64,000 nt of DNA. Origin: Chloroflexota bacterium. Lineage in GTDB: Bacteria; Chloroflexota; UBA11872. Shown here in pieces: positions 33,310-42,695 of this stretch (position 1 is the first letter of the stretch; the number at the start of each line of letters is the position of its first letter). The notes under the pieces are model-generated. The model searched no databases and was not told the origin of the DNA. It worked only from the letters and a program-made list of their open reading frames with translations. The stretch lies in the NCBI GenBank assembly GCA_022820025.1, contig JAJEGF010000087.1, positions 78,843 to 142,842 on the forward strand, in the 5' to 3' direction. Position numbers and translations under genes: made by a program.

Positions 33310-34444
33310 TCAGGAATCCGAGGAGCACAGTATTCGCGCCCACGATGATCAACGTCTGCGCCAGTGCGGCGAGTTGCGGCGCCACGGAAGAGCTAACGCT
33401 TGCGGCAACCCACTGATTGAATAAGTACAGATCGATGCCCACACCGACGAGGGCAATGAGTGAGCCGCCAAGCATCGAGAACTCCAGCCAGCGCCGGTGC
33501 AGCGTCCACGGGAATCGCCGCCATGGGCTCGCGAGCCCTCGCCGGATGAGGCGCGCCTGACCAATCAGCCACATGCCAAGCGCATTCGCGCCCAGCACGA
33601 CCAATATCGGGCCGGCGAAAACCGGCTGCCAGCGCAGGGCGCCAACCTCGATCGCGCCCCCGAGTCCGAATCCAACGATGAACGTCAGCAGCCCCAGCAA
33701 CATGAGAAACAGGCCGGGAACCAGAAATACGAGCGTTGGCGCCAACAGCAAAATCAGCCGCAGGTGACGCCATCCGTCGCGCAGGCTGCGTAGTTTGGAC
33801 TCGCCGCGACGTACACCGTAGGCGGATGGCGCCTCGGCGATTGCCAGCCCGAGACGTGAGGCCTTGATCAACATCTCCGAAGCCAGTTCCATTCCATCGG
33901 AATGCAGGTCCAGCTGATCGAGCTTGCGTCGCCTGATCGCCCGATATCCGCTCTGGCTGTCCCCAACGCGTACGCCATAGGCCAGACGAAGAAGCAGGTT
34001 GATCGACGGCGTCCCAACTCGGCGATGCAGCCAGGGCATTGCACCGTCGCTGATGTCGGCAAAGCGATTAGCCAACGCGAGATCGGCGCCGGCCGCCAGG
34101 GGTGCCACAACAGCGGCCAGGTTTTCCAGGTCGTACGTATCGTCGGCATCGGCCATTACCACGATGTCGTACTTGGCCGCGGCAAATCCTCTGCGCAGCG
34201 CGGCCCCATAGCCTCGAACCGGCGCATACACCACGCGCGCGCCCGCCTCCTCGGCGATCGTGTCCGAACCGTCGGTCGATCCGTTGTCGGCCACCAACAC
34301 TTCGCCCGCTAGCCCACCTCGCTCAAGGCCCCGAAGCGCCTTGGCAACGCTCGCGCCAATCGTGGCAGCTTCATTGAGGCACGGCAGCACAACGCTGACG
34401 CGTTCGGCCGGGAGTGTCGCTGCGTCGGGCTTGGTGGCGTTCAT
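33290..34444 (-). CDS. Family 2 glycosyltransferase (polyprenyl-phosphate sugar synthase type)
   Basis: 384 residues from the ATG at 34444 (MNATKPDAATLPAERVSVVLPCLNEAATIG). The GT2 domain is residues 20-230: VVLPCLNEA, VLVADNGSTDGS, and MADADDTYD, the DxD metal site. The SQSGYRAIRR segment is typical of dolichol/undecaprenyl-phosphate mannose and glucose synthases. It is followed by four membrane helices. It would make the lipid-linked sugar donor used by the GT-C enzyme just downstream, with which it overlaps by 20 bases. The order GT2 then GT-C is a common pairing. Confidence 0.85.
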   Translation of the reverse strand: MNATKPDAATLPAERVSVVLPCLNEAATIGASVAKALRGLERGGLAGEVLVADNGSTDGSDTIAEEAGARVVYAPVRGYGAALRRGFAAAKYDIVVMADADDTYDLENLAAVVAPLAAGADLALANRFADISDGAMPWLHRRVGTPSINLLLRLAYGVRVGDSQSGYRAIRRRKLDQLDLHSDGMELASEMLIKASRLGLAIAEAPSAYGVRRGESKLRSLRDGWRHLRLILLLAPTLVFLVPGLFLMLLGLLTFIVGFGLGGAIEVGALRWQPVFAGPILVVLGANALGMWLIGQARLIRRGLASPWRRFPWTLHRRWLEFSMLGGSLIALVGVGIDLYLFNQWVAASVSSSVAPQLAALAQTLIIVGANTVLLGFLSASSDI

Positions 34445-34463
34445 GCACGGTCTCTCATAGTGA

Positions 34464-34480
34464 ACGGGCCCATCGCCCGT
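34464..34480. other. Inverted repeat in the divergent GT2/GT4 promoter region
   Basis: ACGGGC-CCATC-GCCCGT, perfect 6-bp arms, 20 bases upstream of the GT2 start. The 135-base gap also holds a TAGGAT, a possible -10 for the GT4 gene. The repeat could be an operator shared by the divergent glycan genes; no direct evidence. Confidence 0.25.
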
Positions 34481-34579
34481 CAGGCTGCGGACTGCGCGCA
34501 CCTGAAGCGACAGGGCCCGGAGCCTTGTAGGATACGAAATCGCTCGATCGCCTCCAGAGTCGGCCGAGCGCAAAGCGAT

Positions 34580-35725
34580 ATGAAAATTGCGCTCGTTTAC
34601 GACGCCGTTTACCCCTACGTCAAAGGCGGCGCCGAGCGGCGCTACTTTGAGATCGGTCGCCGGCTCGCTCCGCAGCACAACGTTCATATCGTGAGTTTCG
34701 CCTGGTGGGCAGACCAGCCGCGCGACCAACGATTGCCGGGAGTCACATACACGTCTGTCGGTCGTCCGCTGCCGCTTTACCGAGAAGACGGCAAACGATC
34801 CGCGTCCGAGGCTCTTCAATTCGGTCTGGCAGTCGCCAAGCCGATCCTTGCCGGCCGGTTTGACGTAATCGACTGCGCCTCCTTCCCATATTTTTCAGTC
34901 TTGACGGCCTCGGTGGCCGCTCGGCTCACTCGGACGCCAATGCTCGTCACCTGGCTCGAACACTGGGGCCGCTACTGGCTGGACTATTGGGGCTGGAGAG
35001 GACTCGCGGGCCGCTCAGTGGAGAGTGCAGCGGTCGCCGCCACCCAACGCGCCATCGCCATTTCAGAATTCACTCGCAACCGACTGCTAGGAGCAAAGTT
35101 CTCCCCACCTGCCGAGCAAGTGTCAATCGTCTACAACGGCGTTGATTTCGCGGCCATTGATGAGGCGGCTCCGCACGATGTACAAGCGGACATCGTGTAC
35201 GTAGGACGTCTCCTGGCACACAAGCGAGTGGACTTGCTTCTACGCGCCGCTCAGATCATGCGCCGCCATTCGCCGGGCCTCCGAATCGTCATCGTAGGCG
35301 ACGGACCCGAAATGCCATCACTGGTTGCGCTGGCTGAAACGCTCGGCCTTGCCAACGCCGTCAGCTTTCTGGGCTTCATATCCGAAGCGCGGGTTCACAG
35401 CATCTTCAAGACCTCCCGCGTTCTTGTACTACCGTCGGAGCGCGAGGGCTTGGGGGCCACGGTTCTTGAGGCCAACGCCGCGGGGACTCCGTCGGTGGTC
35501 GTTCGCTCCGCCGAGAGCGCCGCTGTTCAGCTCGTGCAGGAGGGGATAACCGGGCTTACGTGTGCGCCCAATGCCGTCGACCTGGCGGAAGCCATTGAGC
35601 GATGCCTGGATCTGCCTGAGGTTCCGACACGTGCTGCCTGTCGAGCGTTCGCCCGAAGGCACGAATGGGATGACGTGGCCCAGCGCGTGCTCCGGGAGTA
35701 CGAACGCGCCAGAGCAGCCTCCTAG
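34580..35725 (+). CDS. Family 4 glycosyltransferase
   Basis: 381 residues from the ATG at 34580 (MKIALVYDAVYPYVKGGAERRYFEIGRRL), where the opening matches the GT4 N-terminal Rossmann domain with its glycine-rich GGAE loop. The C-terminal domain starts with DIVYVGRLLAHKRVDLLLRA and has VLPSEREGLGATVLEANAAGTP, the E-x7-E nucleotide-sugar site. A retaining transfer from an NDP sugar is expected. It is divergent from GT2 across the 135-base gap and probably adds an internal sugar to the same surface glycan. Confidence 0.85.
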   Translation: MKIALVYDAVYPYVKGGAERRYFEIGRRLAPQHNVHIVSFAWWADQPRDQRLPGVTYTSVGRPLPLYREDGKRSASEALQFGLAVAKPILAGRFDVIDCASFPYFSVLTASVAARLTRTPMLVTWLEHWGRYWLDYWGWRGLAGRSVESAAVAATQRAIAISEFTRNRLLGAKFSPPAEQVSIVYNGVDFAAIDEAAPHDVQADIVYVGRLLAHKRVDLLLRAAQIMRRHSPGLRIVIVGDGPEMPSLVALAETLGLANAVSFLGFISEARVHSIFKTSRVLVLPSEREGLGATVLEANAAGTPSVVVRSAESAAVQLVQEGITGLTCAPNAVDLAEAIERCLDLPEVPTRAACRAFARRHEWDDVAQRVLREYERARAAS

Positions 35726-35914
35726 AGACCAATGACTCTGGCTTGCACAGCGCAAGTCATCAGGTAAGTCTCTGCTGCGCCGCCAACGCTTGGCACCACA
35801 CCGCGCCTTCGTCACCGGGATCAGGGAAGCCACGCCGCGACCGCCTCCGGCCCGCAGTCCAATCCAATGCCAGAATGCAACCACTGAGAGGCAGCGGACG
35901 GAACGAGCGGAAAT

Positions 35915-36676
35915 ATGGCAGACCTCCAGGGACGCGTCGCCGTCGTTACCGGCGGCGGCACCGGCATTGGCAAGGGCATTGCGCGGCGGCTGGCGGCGGA
36001 AGGCTGCCGCCTGATGGTGTCGGCCTCCAACAGCTTCGGTGGGGCCGAGGAGCTACGCGATGAGTTGCGGGCCGATGGCGCCGAAATCGAAATCGTGCAA
36101 GCCGACTTCCGCGATCCCGACACCGCGCGCGGCGTCGTCACAGGCGCAATCGACCGCTACGGCCAGCTCGACATCCTCGTCAACAACGCCGGTTGGACGC
36201 TCAGCGAGGACTTCCTCGAAGGCGACACCCAGAACTGGCTGGACATCTTCAACATCAACCTGATCGCCATGATCACCGGCAGCCAGGAAGCCGGCCGCCA
36301 CATGGTCGAGCGGGGATCGGGCCGCATCATCAACATCAGCTCCGTCCACGGCTACGTGCACCTCGTCCAGAACGTCGTCTACGCCTCCACCAAGGGCGGC
36401 ATCAACGGCTTCACCCGCGCGCTGGCGCTGGCCCTGGCGCCGCACGGGGTCACCTGCAACGTGATCGCACCCGGCGCCATCCAGGTCGACCGCTACGCCG
36501 ACCAGAACATGAACGCATCCACGATCGGCCAGACCATCCCGGCCGGCCGCGTCGGCCAGCCCTCCGAAATCGCCGCCGCCGTCGTCTACCTCGCCTCGGA
36601 CGAGGCCTCCTACGTCAACGGCGAAACGCTCTACGTCGACGGCGCCCTCACCACCCGCATGGCCATCGGCCTCTAG
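35915..36676 (+). CDS. Short-chain dehydrogenase/reductase
   Basis: 253 residues. The TGGGTGIGKG coenzyme loop, NNAG, SSVHGYVHLVQNVVYASTK (Ser, Tyr-x3-Lys) and the C-terminal YVNGETLYVDGALTTRM are classical SDR features. The acidic residue after strand 2 that selects NAD over NADP is not obvious. It starts a three-gene run with DUF1801 and the esterase, so oxidation of a deoxy-sugar alcohol is a reasonable guess: bacterial L-fucose and L-rhamnose oxidative pathways use SDRs of this kind. Confidence 0.87.
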   Translation: MADLQGRVAVVTGGGTGIGKGIARRLAAEGCRLMVSASNSFGGAEELRDELRADGAEIEIVQADFRDPDTARGVVTGAIDRYGQLDILVNNAGWTLSEDFLEGDTQNWLDIFNINLIAMITGSQEAGRHMVERGSGRIINISSVHGYVHLVQNVVYASTKGGINGFTRALALALAPHGVTCNVIAPGAIQVDRYADQNMNASTIGQTIPAGRVGQPSEIAAAVVYLASDEASYVNGETLYVDGALTTRMAIGL

Positions 36677-36694
36677 ACCCAAAGGACTCCGCGC

Positions 36695-37138
36695 ATGGTC
36701 TCCAGCAAAGCAGCCACGGTTGAGGAGTACATGGCCGAACTCCCGGAGAACCGCCGGGACGACATCCAGCAGGTGCGCGAGGTCATCCTGGCCAACCTGC
36801 CGGACGGGTTTGAGGAGTGCATGCAGTACGGGATGATTGGCTACGCCGTCCCGCTCGAAGACTTCCCCAACACCTACAACGGCCAGGCCCTGGGAGTGGC
36901 GGCGCTGGCCGCACAAAAGCGCCACATCTCGGTCTACCTGCACGGCCTCTACGCCGACCCCGAACTGACCGAATGGTTCGTGGACGCCTACAAGCAGACC
37001 GGCAAGCGCCTCAACATGGGCAAGTCCTGCGTCCGTTTCCCCAGGGCCGAGGCCGCGGCGCTGGACCTGATCGGCGAGGTCATTGCGCGAATCACGCCCG
37101 AGCAACTGATCGCCCAGCACGAAGCCGCGCACGGATAG
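36695..37138 (+). CDS. DUF1801 domain protein
   Basis: 147 residues, 18 bases after the SDR with an AAGGA ribosome site. The pattern VEEYMAELPENRRDDIQQVREVILANLP...FEECMQYGMIGYAVPL with HISVYLHGLY and the C-terminal MGKSCVRFPRAEA marks the YdhG-like DUF1801 family, whose small alpha/beta fold resembles CyaY/YjbR. Its role is unknown; members occur in stress and catabolic contexts. No membrane segment. Confidence 0.8.
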   Translation: MVSSKAATVEEYMAELPENRRDDIQQVREVILANLPDGFEECMQYGMIGYAVPLEDFPNTYNGQALGVAALAAQKRHISVYLHGLYADPELTEWFVDAYKQTGKRLNMGKSCVRFPRAEAAALDLIGEVIARITPEQLIAQHEAAHG

Positions 37139-37171
37139 CCGCGAGGTGCCCAACGGAGGGGATGACGACTG

Positions 37172-38143
37172 ATGCCAAGCATTGACTGGCCGATCGAGGA
37201 ATTGCGCGCTTACGTCCCGCCGCCGACGGCGCCAGCGGACCTGGAGGATTTCTGGGCGCAAACCCTTGCTGCACAGGACCACTCATTCGACGACACAATC
37301 GAGCCGGTTGACTACCCGGTCGAAGGCCTCAGCGTCCAGGAAGTGACCATCGCCGGCTACGGCCAGGGGCGCGTGGCCGGCTCACTTCTCATCCCCGACG
37401 GCGACGCCCAGCTCCCCGGCCTGGTGATCTTCCACGGCTACACGGGCAACCGCGGATCCGTGTTCGACGCCGCGGCCTGGGCACTTCAGGGATTTGTCGT
37501 GTTCGCCGTGGACGTACGCGGCCAGACCGGCTTCAGCACCGATCCGGATGCCGATCCCCGCGGCCACGCCCTTGGCTGGATGACCCAGGGCATCCAGTCG
37601 CCCGATACCTACTACTACCGCCGCGTCTACGTGGATTGCGTACGCGCCGTACGTTATGTCCAGTCGCTTCCCCGCGTGCGCGCCGACCGCGTCGGTTGCA
37701 CCGGCATCAGCCAGGGCGGCGGGCTGACCCTGGCCACGGCGGCGCTGGAACCGAGCGTCGCGCTGGCCATGCCCGAGGTTCCGTACCTTTGCGACTTCCC
37801 GCGCGCGGTGCAGATCGCCGGCCCACCGGGCCTCGTAAAGACCATCTACGGCGAGATTCCCGCCTACTGCCGCGCCTTTCCGGACCGTTACGACGAGACC
37901 TTTCGCACCTTGAGCTACTTCGACGTTGTCAATTTGGCACCGCGCATTGACTGCCCGGCACTGGTCAGCGTCGGGCTGTGGGACGACATCTGCCCGCCGT
38001 CCACCGTCTTCGGCGCATACAACCGCCTGACCTGCGACACGCGTGAGATCGACGTCTACCCGTTCCTCGACCACTCCAGCACCTCAACCCACCGCGACAA
38101 GCAAGTCCGCTGGGCCTGGCGCTGGCTGCGAGACCGGGAGTAG
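37172..38143 (+). CDS. Acetyl xylan esterase / cephalosporin-C deacetylase family (AXE1)
   Basis: 323 residues, ATG behind GGAGGGG. The nucleophile elbow GISQGG (Ser near residue 179), the catalytic Asp in GLWDDICPPST near residue 271, and the His in FLDHSST near residue 300 form the triad of the CE7 hexameric alpha/beta hydrolases. VFAVDVRGQ and the DPDADPRGHALGW segment are also characteristic. CE7 enzymes remove acetyl groups from short xylo-oligosaccharides inside the cell, which matches the missing signal peptide. It probably deacetylates the fucose- or rhamnose-containing oligosaccharide processed by neighbouring glycosidases. Confidence 0.87.
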   Translation: MPSIDWPIEELRAYVPPPTAPADLEDFWAQTLAAQDHSFDDTIEPVDYPVEGLSVQEVTIAGYGQGRVAGSLLIPDGDAQLPGLVIFHGYTGNRGSVFDAAAWALQGFVVFAVDVRGQTGFSTDPDADPRGHALGWMTQGIQSPDTYYYRRVYVDCVRAVRYVQSLPRVRADRVGCTGISQGGGLTLATAALEPSVALAMPEVPYLCDFPRAVQIAGPPGLVKTIYGEIPAYCRAFPDRYDETFRTLSYFDVVNLAPRIDCPALVSVGLWDDICPPSTVFGAYNRLTCDTREIDVYPFLDHSSTSTHRDKQVRWAWRWLRDRE

Positions 38144-38161
38144 CGGGACGCCGAGCGACGC

Positions 38162-39595
38162 CTACACGCCCGTATTCCGCGTGATCTTGAACGCGTAGGC
38201 GTGCTCGCACGGTCGCTGCTCCGGCCGCTGAATCTCCAGCCCGTCGGCCGTCATTCGCCAGGCCAACTCGCCGGCCGCGCCCAGAAGCTCAACGGATCGG
38301 ATCTCGTTCGGGTAGAGCGTCTTCAGCGACTCGATCGTGAAGGTTGGTTCCGGCCAGTTCAGGCAGATCGCATAGAGCACGTTGCCCTTCACCGTGAACC
38401 GGATGTCGCTGCCCTGGTAGGCGAGCTTCTCCTTGGTGTCGCTGAAGGCGCCTGAGACCGACATCTGGGTGGGACCTTCGCCATACGTCCACCAGGGCGT
38501 GGTTGCGTAGATCGCCTCGCCGTTCACGCGCAGCCAGTCGCCGATGCCTTCCAGGGCCGTCACCGCCTCGTCCGGGATCGTGCCGTCGGGCTTTGGGCCG
38601 ACGTTTAGCAGCATCAGCCCGTTCTTGCTGACGTTGTCCACCAGGTACTGCACCAGTTCGGTGGCCGATTTGTAGGTGGTCTCGCGCAGGTAGCCCCAGC
38701 CCGAGCCGTCGTCCACGGTGGTGTCGGTAATCCACTCGTGGTAGGCCTGATCGGGCATCTTGCCCAGCTCGATGTCCAGCACGCCCACGCCCGGCGGCAG
38801 GTTGTCCCACTTGTAGGTCACCACCACCCCGCGGCCCCATTCGGCTTCCTTGTTGTAGTAGTAGGCCAGGAAGTCCTGCTTGTACTGCTCGTGCACGGCC
38901 TTCAGGCCAAAGTCGAACCAGATGTAGTCCGGTTCGTACTTGTCCACCACCTCGACCAGCTTGGCCTTCCACGTGTCCAGGAACGCCCTGCTGGGCTTGT
39001 CCTGCTCGTCCCACTCCACGTCGCGCGGCGGGAAGTCCAGGTTGTGCGGCTCACCGTACAGGCCGGCATAACGCGGGTCGGACGTGTCGAAGTCCGTCCG
39101 CCAGTGCGGAAAGAACCACCAGTTCTCAGCGTGGTGCATGGCCACCATGTAGCGCATGCCATGGCGCCGAACGGCCTCCGCCAGCTCGCCTACTACGTCG
39201 CGTTTCGGCCCCATGCGCGCTGCGTTCCACTCCGTGTGCTCGCTGTCCCAGAGCGCAAAGCCGTCGTGATGCTCCGCCACCGGACCTGCAAACTGCGCCC
39301 CGGCCCGCTTGAACAGGTCAGCCCACGCGTCGGCGTCGAACTTCGCGCCGGTGAAGTCGGGAATGAAGTCCTTGTACCCGAACTCGCCGGGATGCCCGTA
39401 GGTCTTCACGTGGTGCGCGTAATGCGGCTCGCCCTCCCGATACATGCGGTAGGGATACCAGGTGGCGTTGGGCCCCCACGCGGGCACGCAGTAGATGCCC
39501 CAATGGGTATAGATGCCGAACTTTGCGTCGCTGAACCAGCGCGGCGTGCGGTGCTGACGCAGCGAGCGCCAGTTGGGTTCGTAGCGGGTGGTCAT
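38162..39595 (-). CDS. Alpha-L-fucosidase (GH29), second type
   Basis: 477 residues, ATG at 39595. RTPRWFSDAKFGIYTHWGIYCVPAWGPN, VAEHHDGFALWDSEHTEWNAARMGPKRD, and DYIWFDFGLKAVHE (with the Asp nucleophile) are the GH29 blocks. It is of the longer subtype and differs throughout from the enzyme at 21774. No signal peptide. The C-terminal beta domain ends YAFKITRNTGV. It is convergent with the esterase gene, 18 bases away, and a perfect palindrome GGGGT-C-ACCCC lies just upstream of its start (39601-39611). Confidence 0.9.
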   Translation of the reverse strand: MTTRYEPNWRSLRQHRTPRWFSDAKFGIYTHWGIYCVPAWGPNATWYPYRMYREGEPHYAHHVKTYGHPGEFGYKDFIPDFTGAKFDADAWADLFKRAGAQFAGPVAEHHDGFALWDSEHTEWNAARMGPKRDVVGELAEAVRRHGMRYMVAMHHAENWWFFPHWRTDFDTSDPRYAGLYGEPHNLDFPPRDVEWDEQDKPSRAFLDTWKAKLVEVVDKYEPDYIWFDFGLKAVHEQYKQDFLAYYYNKEAEWGRGVVVTYKWDNLPPGVGVLDIELGKMPDQAYHEWITDTTVDDGSGWGYLRETTYKSATELVQYLVDNVSKNGLMLLNVGPKPDGTIPDEAVTALEGIGDWLRVNGEAIYATTPWWTYGEGPTQMSVSGAFSDTKEKLAYQGSDIRFTVKGNVLYAICLNWPEPTFTIESLKTLYPNEIRSVELLGAAGELAWRMTADGLEIQRPEQRPCEHAYAFKITRNTGV

Positions 39596-39668
39596 GGCGA
39601 GGGGTCACCCCAGGAGAGGTCGCAGGCGGCGCGCCAGCATACGGGCCGGCCGGTCAAGTCCGCCCTCT

Positions 39669-40421
39669 TCAGTGCCCGGGATGCGGGACGAAGGGCACTC
39701 GCTTCAGCCAAAGCCGCAGCGCCTGCCAGTAGATGGCCGCCGCCACACGCGCGGTTAGAAGCGGATGCCGAATCAGCGCCAGGGTGAGATTCGGCCCGGT
39801 CAACGGTCGCCGCCGCAACGCCAGATTGGCCTCGAGCAGCGGCGACCCGCCGCGCGTCACCTCGATCTGCACGCCCAGGCACTCGCCCGGAATCGTGGCC
39901 GTCAGCTGATAGTGCTGGTCCATGTGCATGAACGGCGACACGTGCAGCGCCTTGGCAAAGCTGGCGCCTACGCGCTCTCCGCCATCGCCGGGCCTGGGCT
40001 CGATCACATACACGTGCCGCTCACCCCAGGGCGTATTGGTCACTTCGGCCACCAACGCCTGTACCCGGGACTCATCGGGCGAAAAGCAGTAGTACACGCT
40101 GATGGGGTTCATCACGTACCCGAAGTAGCGCAGATGGGTCAGCAGGCGAATCGGCCCTTCGGGTCGACGGCCCGTCGCCGACTCGACCCGCGAACGCACC
40201 GCTTCATCAAGTGGCACGTGGGGGGCGCCAAAGTGATCCCCGCGTCGAAACCACGCCAGCGCCGGACGACGCGCCGACCAGAACATCCGCCCGTCAAACA
40301 GCCCAGGCAATTCCGCCAGGTTCAGATAGACCATGAACAGATTGAATCGAAAGCCGTGGGTCGTCGGATGGCGTCGGATGTGCGTGACGTACCCCATGTA
40401 CAGGGCACTCGCGCCACTCAT
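39669..40421 (-). CDS. DUF1365 family protein
   Basis: 250 residues. [35 protein letters not shown], followed by [21 protein letters not shown] and [13 protein letters not shown], are the DUF1365 motifs. In other bacteria the family always sits next to a flavin amine-oxidase-like gene and a CFA-type methyltransferase, as here, and is linked to modified membrane fatty acids. It overlaps the FAD gene by four bases (ATGA), so the two are translationally coupled. Its own reaction is unknown; a small alpha/beta soluble protein. Confidence 0.88.
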   Translation of the reverse strand: MSGASALYMGYVTHIRRHPTTHGFRFNLFMVYLNLAELPGLFDGRMFWSARRPALAWFRRGDHFGAPHVPLDEAVRSRVESATGRRPEGPIRLLTHLRYFGYVMNPISVYYCFSPDESRVQALVAEVTNTPWGERHVYVIEPRPGDGGERVGASFAKALHVSPFMHMDQHYQLTATIPGECLGVQIEVTRGGSPLLEANLALRRRPLTGPNLTLALIRHPLLTARVAAAIYWQALRLWLKRVPFVPHPGH

Positions 40422-41659
40422 GCGCTGGCCAGCAGCGTACGCGCCGCGCGCAGCCCGCTGATCACCCCGTCCTCGTGGAATCCGTAGCGCCAGTACGCGC
40501 CCGCGTACCAGGTGCGGCGCGCGCCGTTGATCTCGCCCCAGCGGTCCTGCGCGTCGATAGCCGCCTGGTTGAAAACCGGATGGTGATACCGGAGACGCTT
40601 GAGGACGGTCTCGTCGTCAATGCAGTCAGTCTGATTCAAGGTGACGCAGTAGGTCTGCGGCGCGTTCAGCCGCTGCAGCCGGTTCATGATGTAGGTGGTC
40701 GGCACACCCGCCGCCCGATCTGGCGGAATGCGGTAATTCCACGAAGCCCAAGCCCGACGTCGATGCGGAAGAACTTTGGTGTCGGTGTGCAGCGCGACGT
40801 CGTTCGGCTGGTAGTCGATAGCGCCCAGCACCGCTCGTTCCTGGGGACTTGGATCCCGCAACGCGCCCAGCGCCTGGTCGCTGTGCGTCGCGAATACCAC
40901 GTGATCGAACCGCGCCTCGCCCGCCCCAGCCACCGCGACAGTCACTTGATCGCCTGTCCGCCGCACGCCGACGACCGGTGCGCGCACGTGAATGCGGTCC
41001 CTAAACGGCTGAATCAGCGCCTCCACGTAGCGCCGGGCGCCACCGACAATTGAAAGCCAGCGCGGCTTGCCCCAGATGCCCAGCAGCCCGTGGTTGTAGA
41101 AAAAGCGCGCGAACGTGCGAACGGGAATGCGACTGAACGTTGCTGGATCGGCCGACCAGACCGCGGAGCCCATCGGCACCAGGTAGAGGTCCCGAAACAC
41201 GCGCGAAAAGCCCGCGTCGTTCAGGTACTCGCCCAGGGTGCGCCGTTCGCCGGGGCCGAGAAGTCCGGTCGCCAGACGGTTGAACCGCAAGTAGTCGAGA
41301 ATCAAGCGCAGAAATGCCGGACGCACGAGATTGCGTCGCTGCGCGAACACCGAATTCAGCGACCCGCCGCTGTATTCGACGCCACTCCTATCGCAGCGCA
41401 CGGAGAAACTCATCTCCGATGGCTGGGTCGGGATCCGCAGCTCGCCGAGGATGCGTCGCAACTCCGGATACGTCCGATGGTTGAACACCACGAAGCCGGT
41501 GTCCACGGCATACGTGCGCGAGCCGCATGTCACGTCCACGGTGTGGGCGTGGCCACCGGGCGTGGTGCCGGCCTCGAAGATCGTGACCTGGTGATGCGGC
41601 GCCAGCTCACGTGCCGCAACCAACCCTGAAACGCCGGCTCCGATGACGGCGATGTGCAT
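40418..41659 (-). CDS. FAD-dependent NAD(P)-binding oxidoreductase (amine-oxidase fold)
   Basis: 413 residues from the ATG at 41659 behind AAAGGGG; an upstream frame to 41896 is not used. The dinucleotide motif [20 protein letters not shown], then GGHAHTVDV with the Glu before it (IFEAG) binds [21 protein letters not shown] and the terminal [18 protein letters not shown] motif match the flavoproteins paired with DUF1365. In Rhodobacter a related gene set (named ufa genes in work on furan fatty acids) modifies unsaturated membrane acyl chains; a desaturase-like role is inferred by analogy. Confidence 0.87.
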   Translation of the reverse strand: MHIAVIGAGVSGLVAARELAPHHQVTIFEAGTTPGGHAHTVDVTCGSRTYAVDTGFVVFNHRTYPELRRILGELRIPTQPSEMSFSVRCDRSGVEYSGGSLNSVFAQRRNLVRPAFLRLILDYLRFNRLATGLLGPGERRTLGEYLNDAGFSRVFRDLYLVPMGSAVWSADPATFSRIPVRTFARFFYNHGLLGIWGKPRWLSIVGGARRYVEALIQPFRDRIHVRAPVVGVRRTGDQVTVAVAGAGEARFDHVVFATHSDQALGALRDPSPQERAVLGAIDYQPNDVALHTDTKVLPHRRRAWASWNYRIPPDRAAGVPTTYIMNRLQRLNAPQTYCVTLNQTDCIDDETVLKRLRYHHPVFNQAAIDAQDRWGEINGARRTWYAGAYWRYGFHEDGVISGLRAARTLLASA

Positions 41660-41669
41660 GGCGGCCCCT

Positions 41670-42695
41670 TTACCCAGGCCTGGCGGGTTCGAGGAGGTGA
41701 TGTGCGACCACCCACTCGCGTCCACCTCGATAGGCAAACAGTTCCTCGCAGGCGATGAAGAACAGCCGCCAGCGCGCGATCCAGAGGTCGGCCGATCCGT
41801 CCCCATAGACCGAGCGAAACAGCTCGCGCACGTCGCCTTCGCGCCGGTCAAGGTTTCGTAGCCAGGCCCGCAGGGTCCGAGCATAGTGGCGGCCATTGAC
41901 TAGCTGGCGGTCGACCGTGCGAACCGCCGGCGCGCACTCGTCGAACAGCTCGAGGTTCGGCATGGTGCCGCCGCTGAAAAACCAGCGCGCCATCCAGCCG
42001 TCCTCCGGCTCAAAGGTGTAGGCGTGCCGTCGGTGGCTGAAGACGTGCACGAAAATCCGCCCGCCCGGCGCCAGCGCGTCGACCAACGTCGCCAGCAGCG
42101 GCTCGTAGTTGCGCACGTGCTCCAGCATCTCGATGCTGACGATGCGGTCGAACCGGCCCGATAGCTCCAGCCGCGCCGCGTTCCCGGCAGCGACCTGCAG
42201 GTTTGGCAGCCCAAGCTCGGCGGCCTTCGTCGCAATGAACTCGCGTTGCGTGCGCGAGTTGCTCAACGCGGTGAAACTGGCCGACGGATACCGCTCAGCC
42301 GCCCAGAGCGAGAACGCGCCCCAGCCGCTGCCCAAATCCAACACGCGCTGCCCGTTGGCCAGTTGCGCTCGCTCAGCCGTCAGCTCCAGCATCGCGTCTT
42401 CAGCTTGCGCCAGCGTGGAGTCGCCGTTAGGCCAGAACGCGCTGCTGTACTTGAGCCGTGGACCCAGGACCAGGCGGAAAAACTCCGTGGGAACCTCATA
42501 GTGCTGCCGGTTGGCGGCCTCGGTTTCAACGGCGATTGGCCCGCCTCGACTTCGCTGCATCAGCTCTGGCGCGGCACCCCGCTCCAGCCTTCGCAGCCGC
42601 CGGCGCAACGCCAGCCGCACGCCTAGTCGCAGCAGGCCGTCCGGCGCCAGCCCGCGGGCCGCCAGACGCTCAAACCAGGCTTGGTCGTCAGCCAC
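41670..42695 (-). CDS. Cyclopropane-fatty-acyl-phospholipid synthase-family methyltransferase
   Basis: 341 residues. LDLGSGWGAFSLWAAERYP is the SAM-binding motif I, preceded by NRQHYEVPTEFFRLVLGPRLKYSSAFW, the lipid-binding N-terminal signature of the CFA family. FDRIVSIEMLEHVRNYE and the FVHVFSHRRHAYTFEPEDGWMARWFFSGGTMP segment correspond to the variant found in DUF1365/DUF1295 clusters rather than to classical Cfa. It probably methylates the double bond of a phospholipid acyl chain. It overlaps the DUF1295 gene by eight bases at its start. Confidence 0.87.
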   Translation of the reverse strand: MADDQAWFERLAARGLAPDGLLRLGVRLALRRRLRRLERGAAPELMQRSRGGPIAVETEAANRQHYEVPTEFFRLVLGPRLKYSSAFWPNGDSTLAQAEDAMLELTAERAQLANGQRVLDLGSGWGAFSLWAAERYPSASFTALSNSRTQREFIATKAAELGLPNLQVAAGNAARLELSGRFDRIVSIEMLEHVRNYEPLLATLVDALAPGGRIFVHVFSHRRHAYTFEPEDGWMARWFFSGGTMPNLELFDECAPAVRTVDRQLVNGRHYARTLRAWLRNLDRREGDVRELFRSVYGDGSADLWIARWRLFFIACEELFAYRGGREWVVAHHLLEPARPG

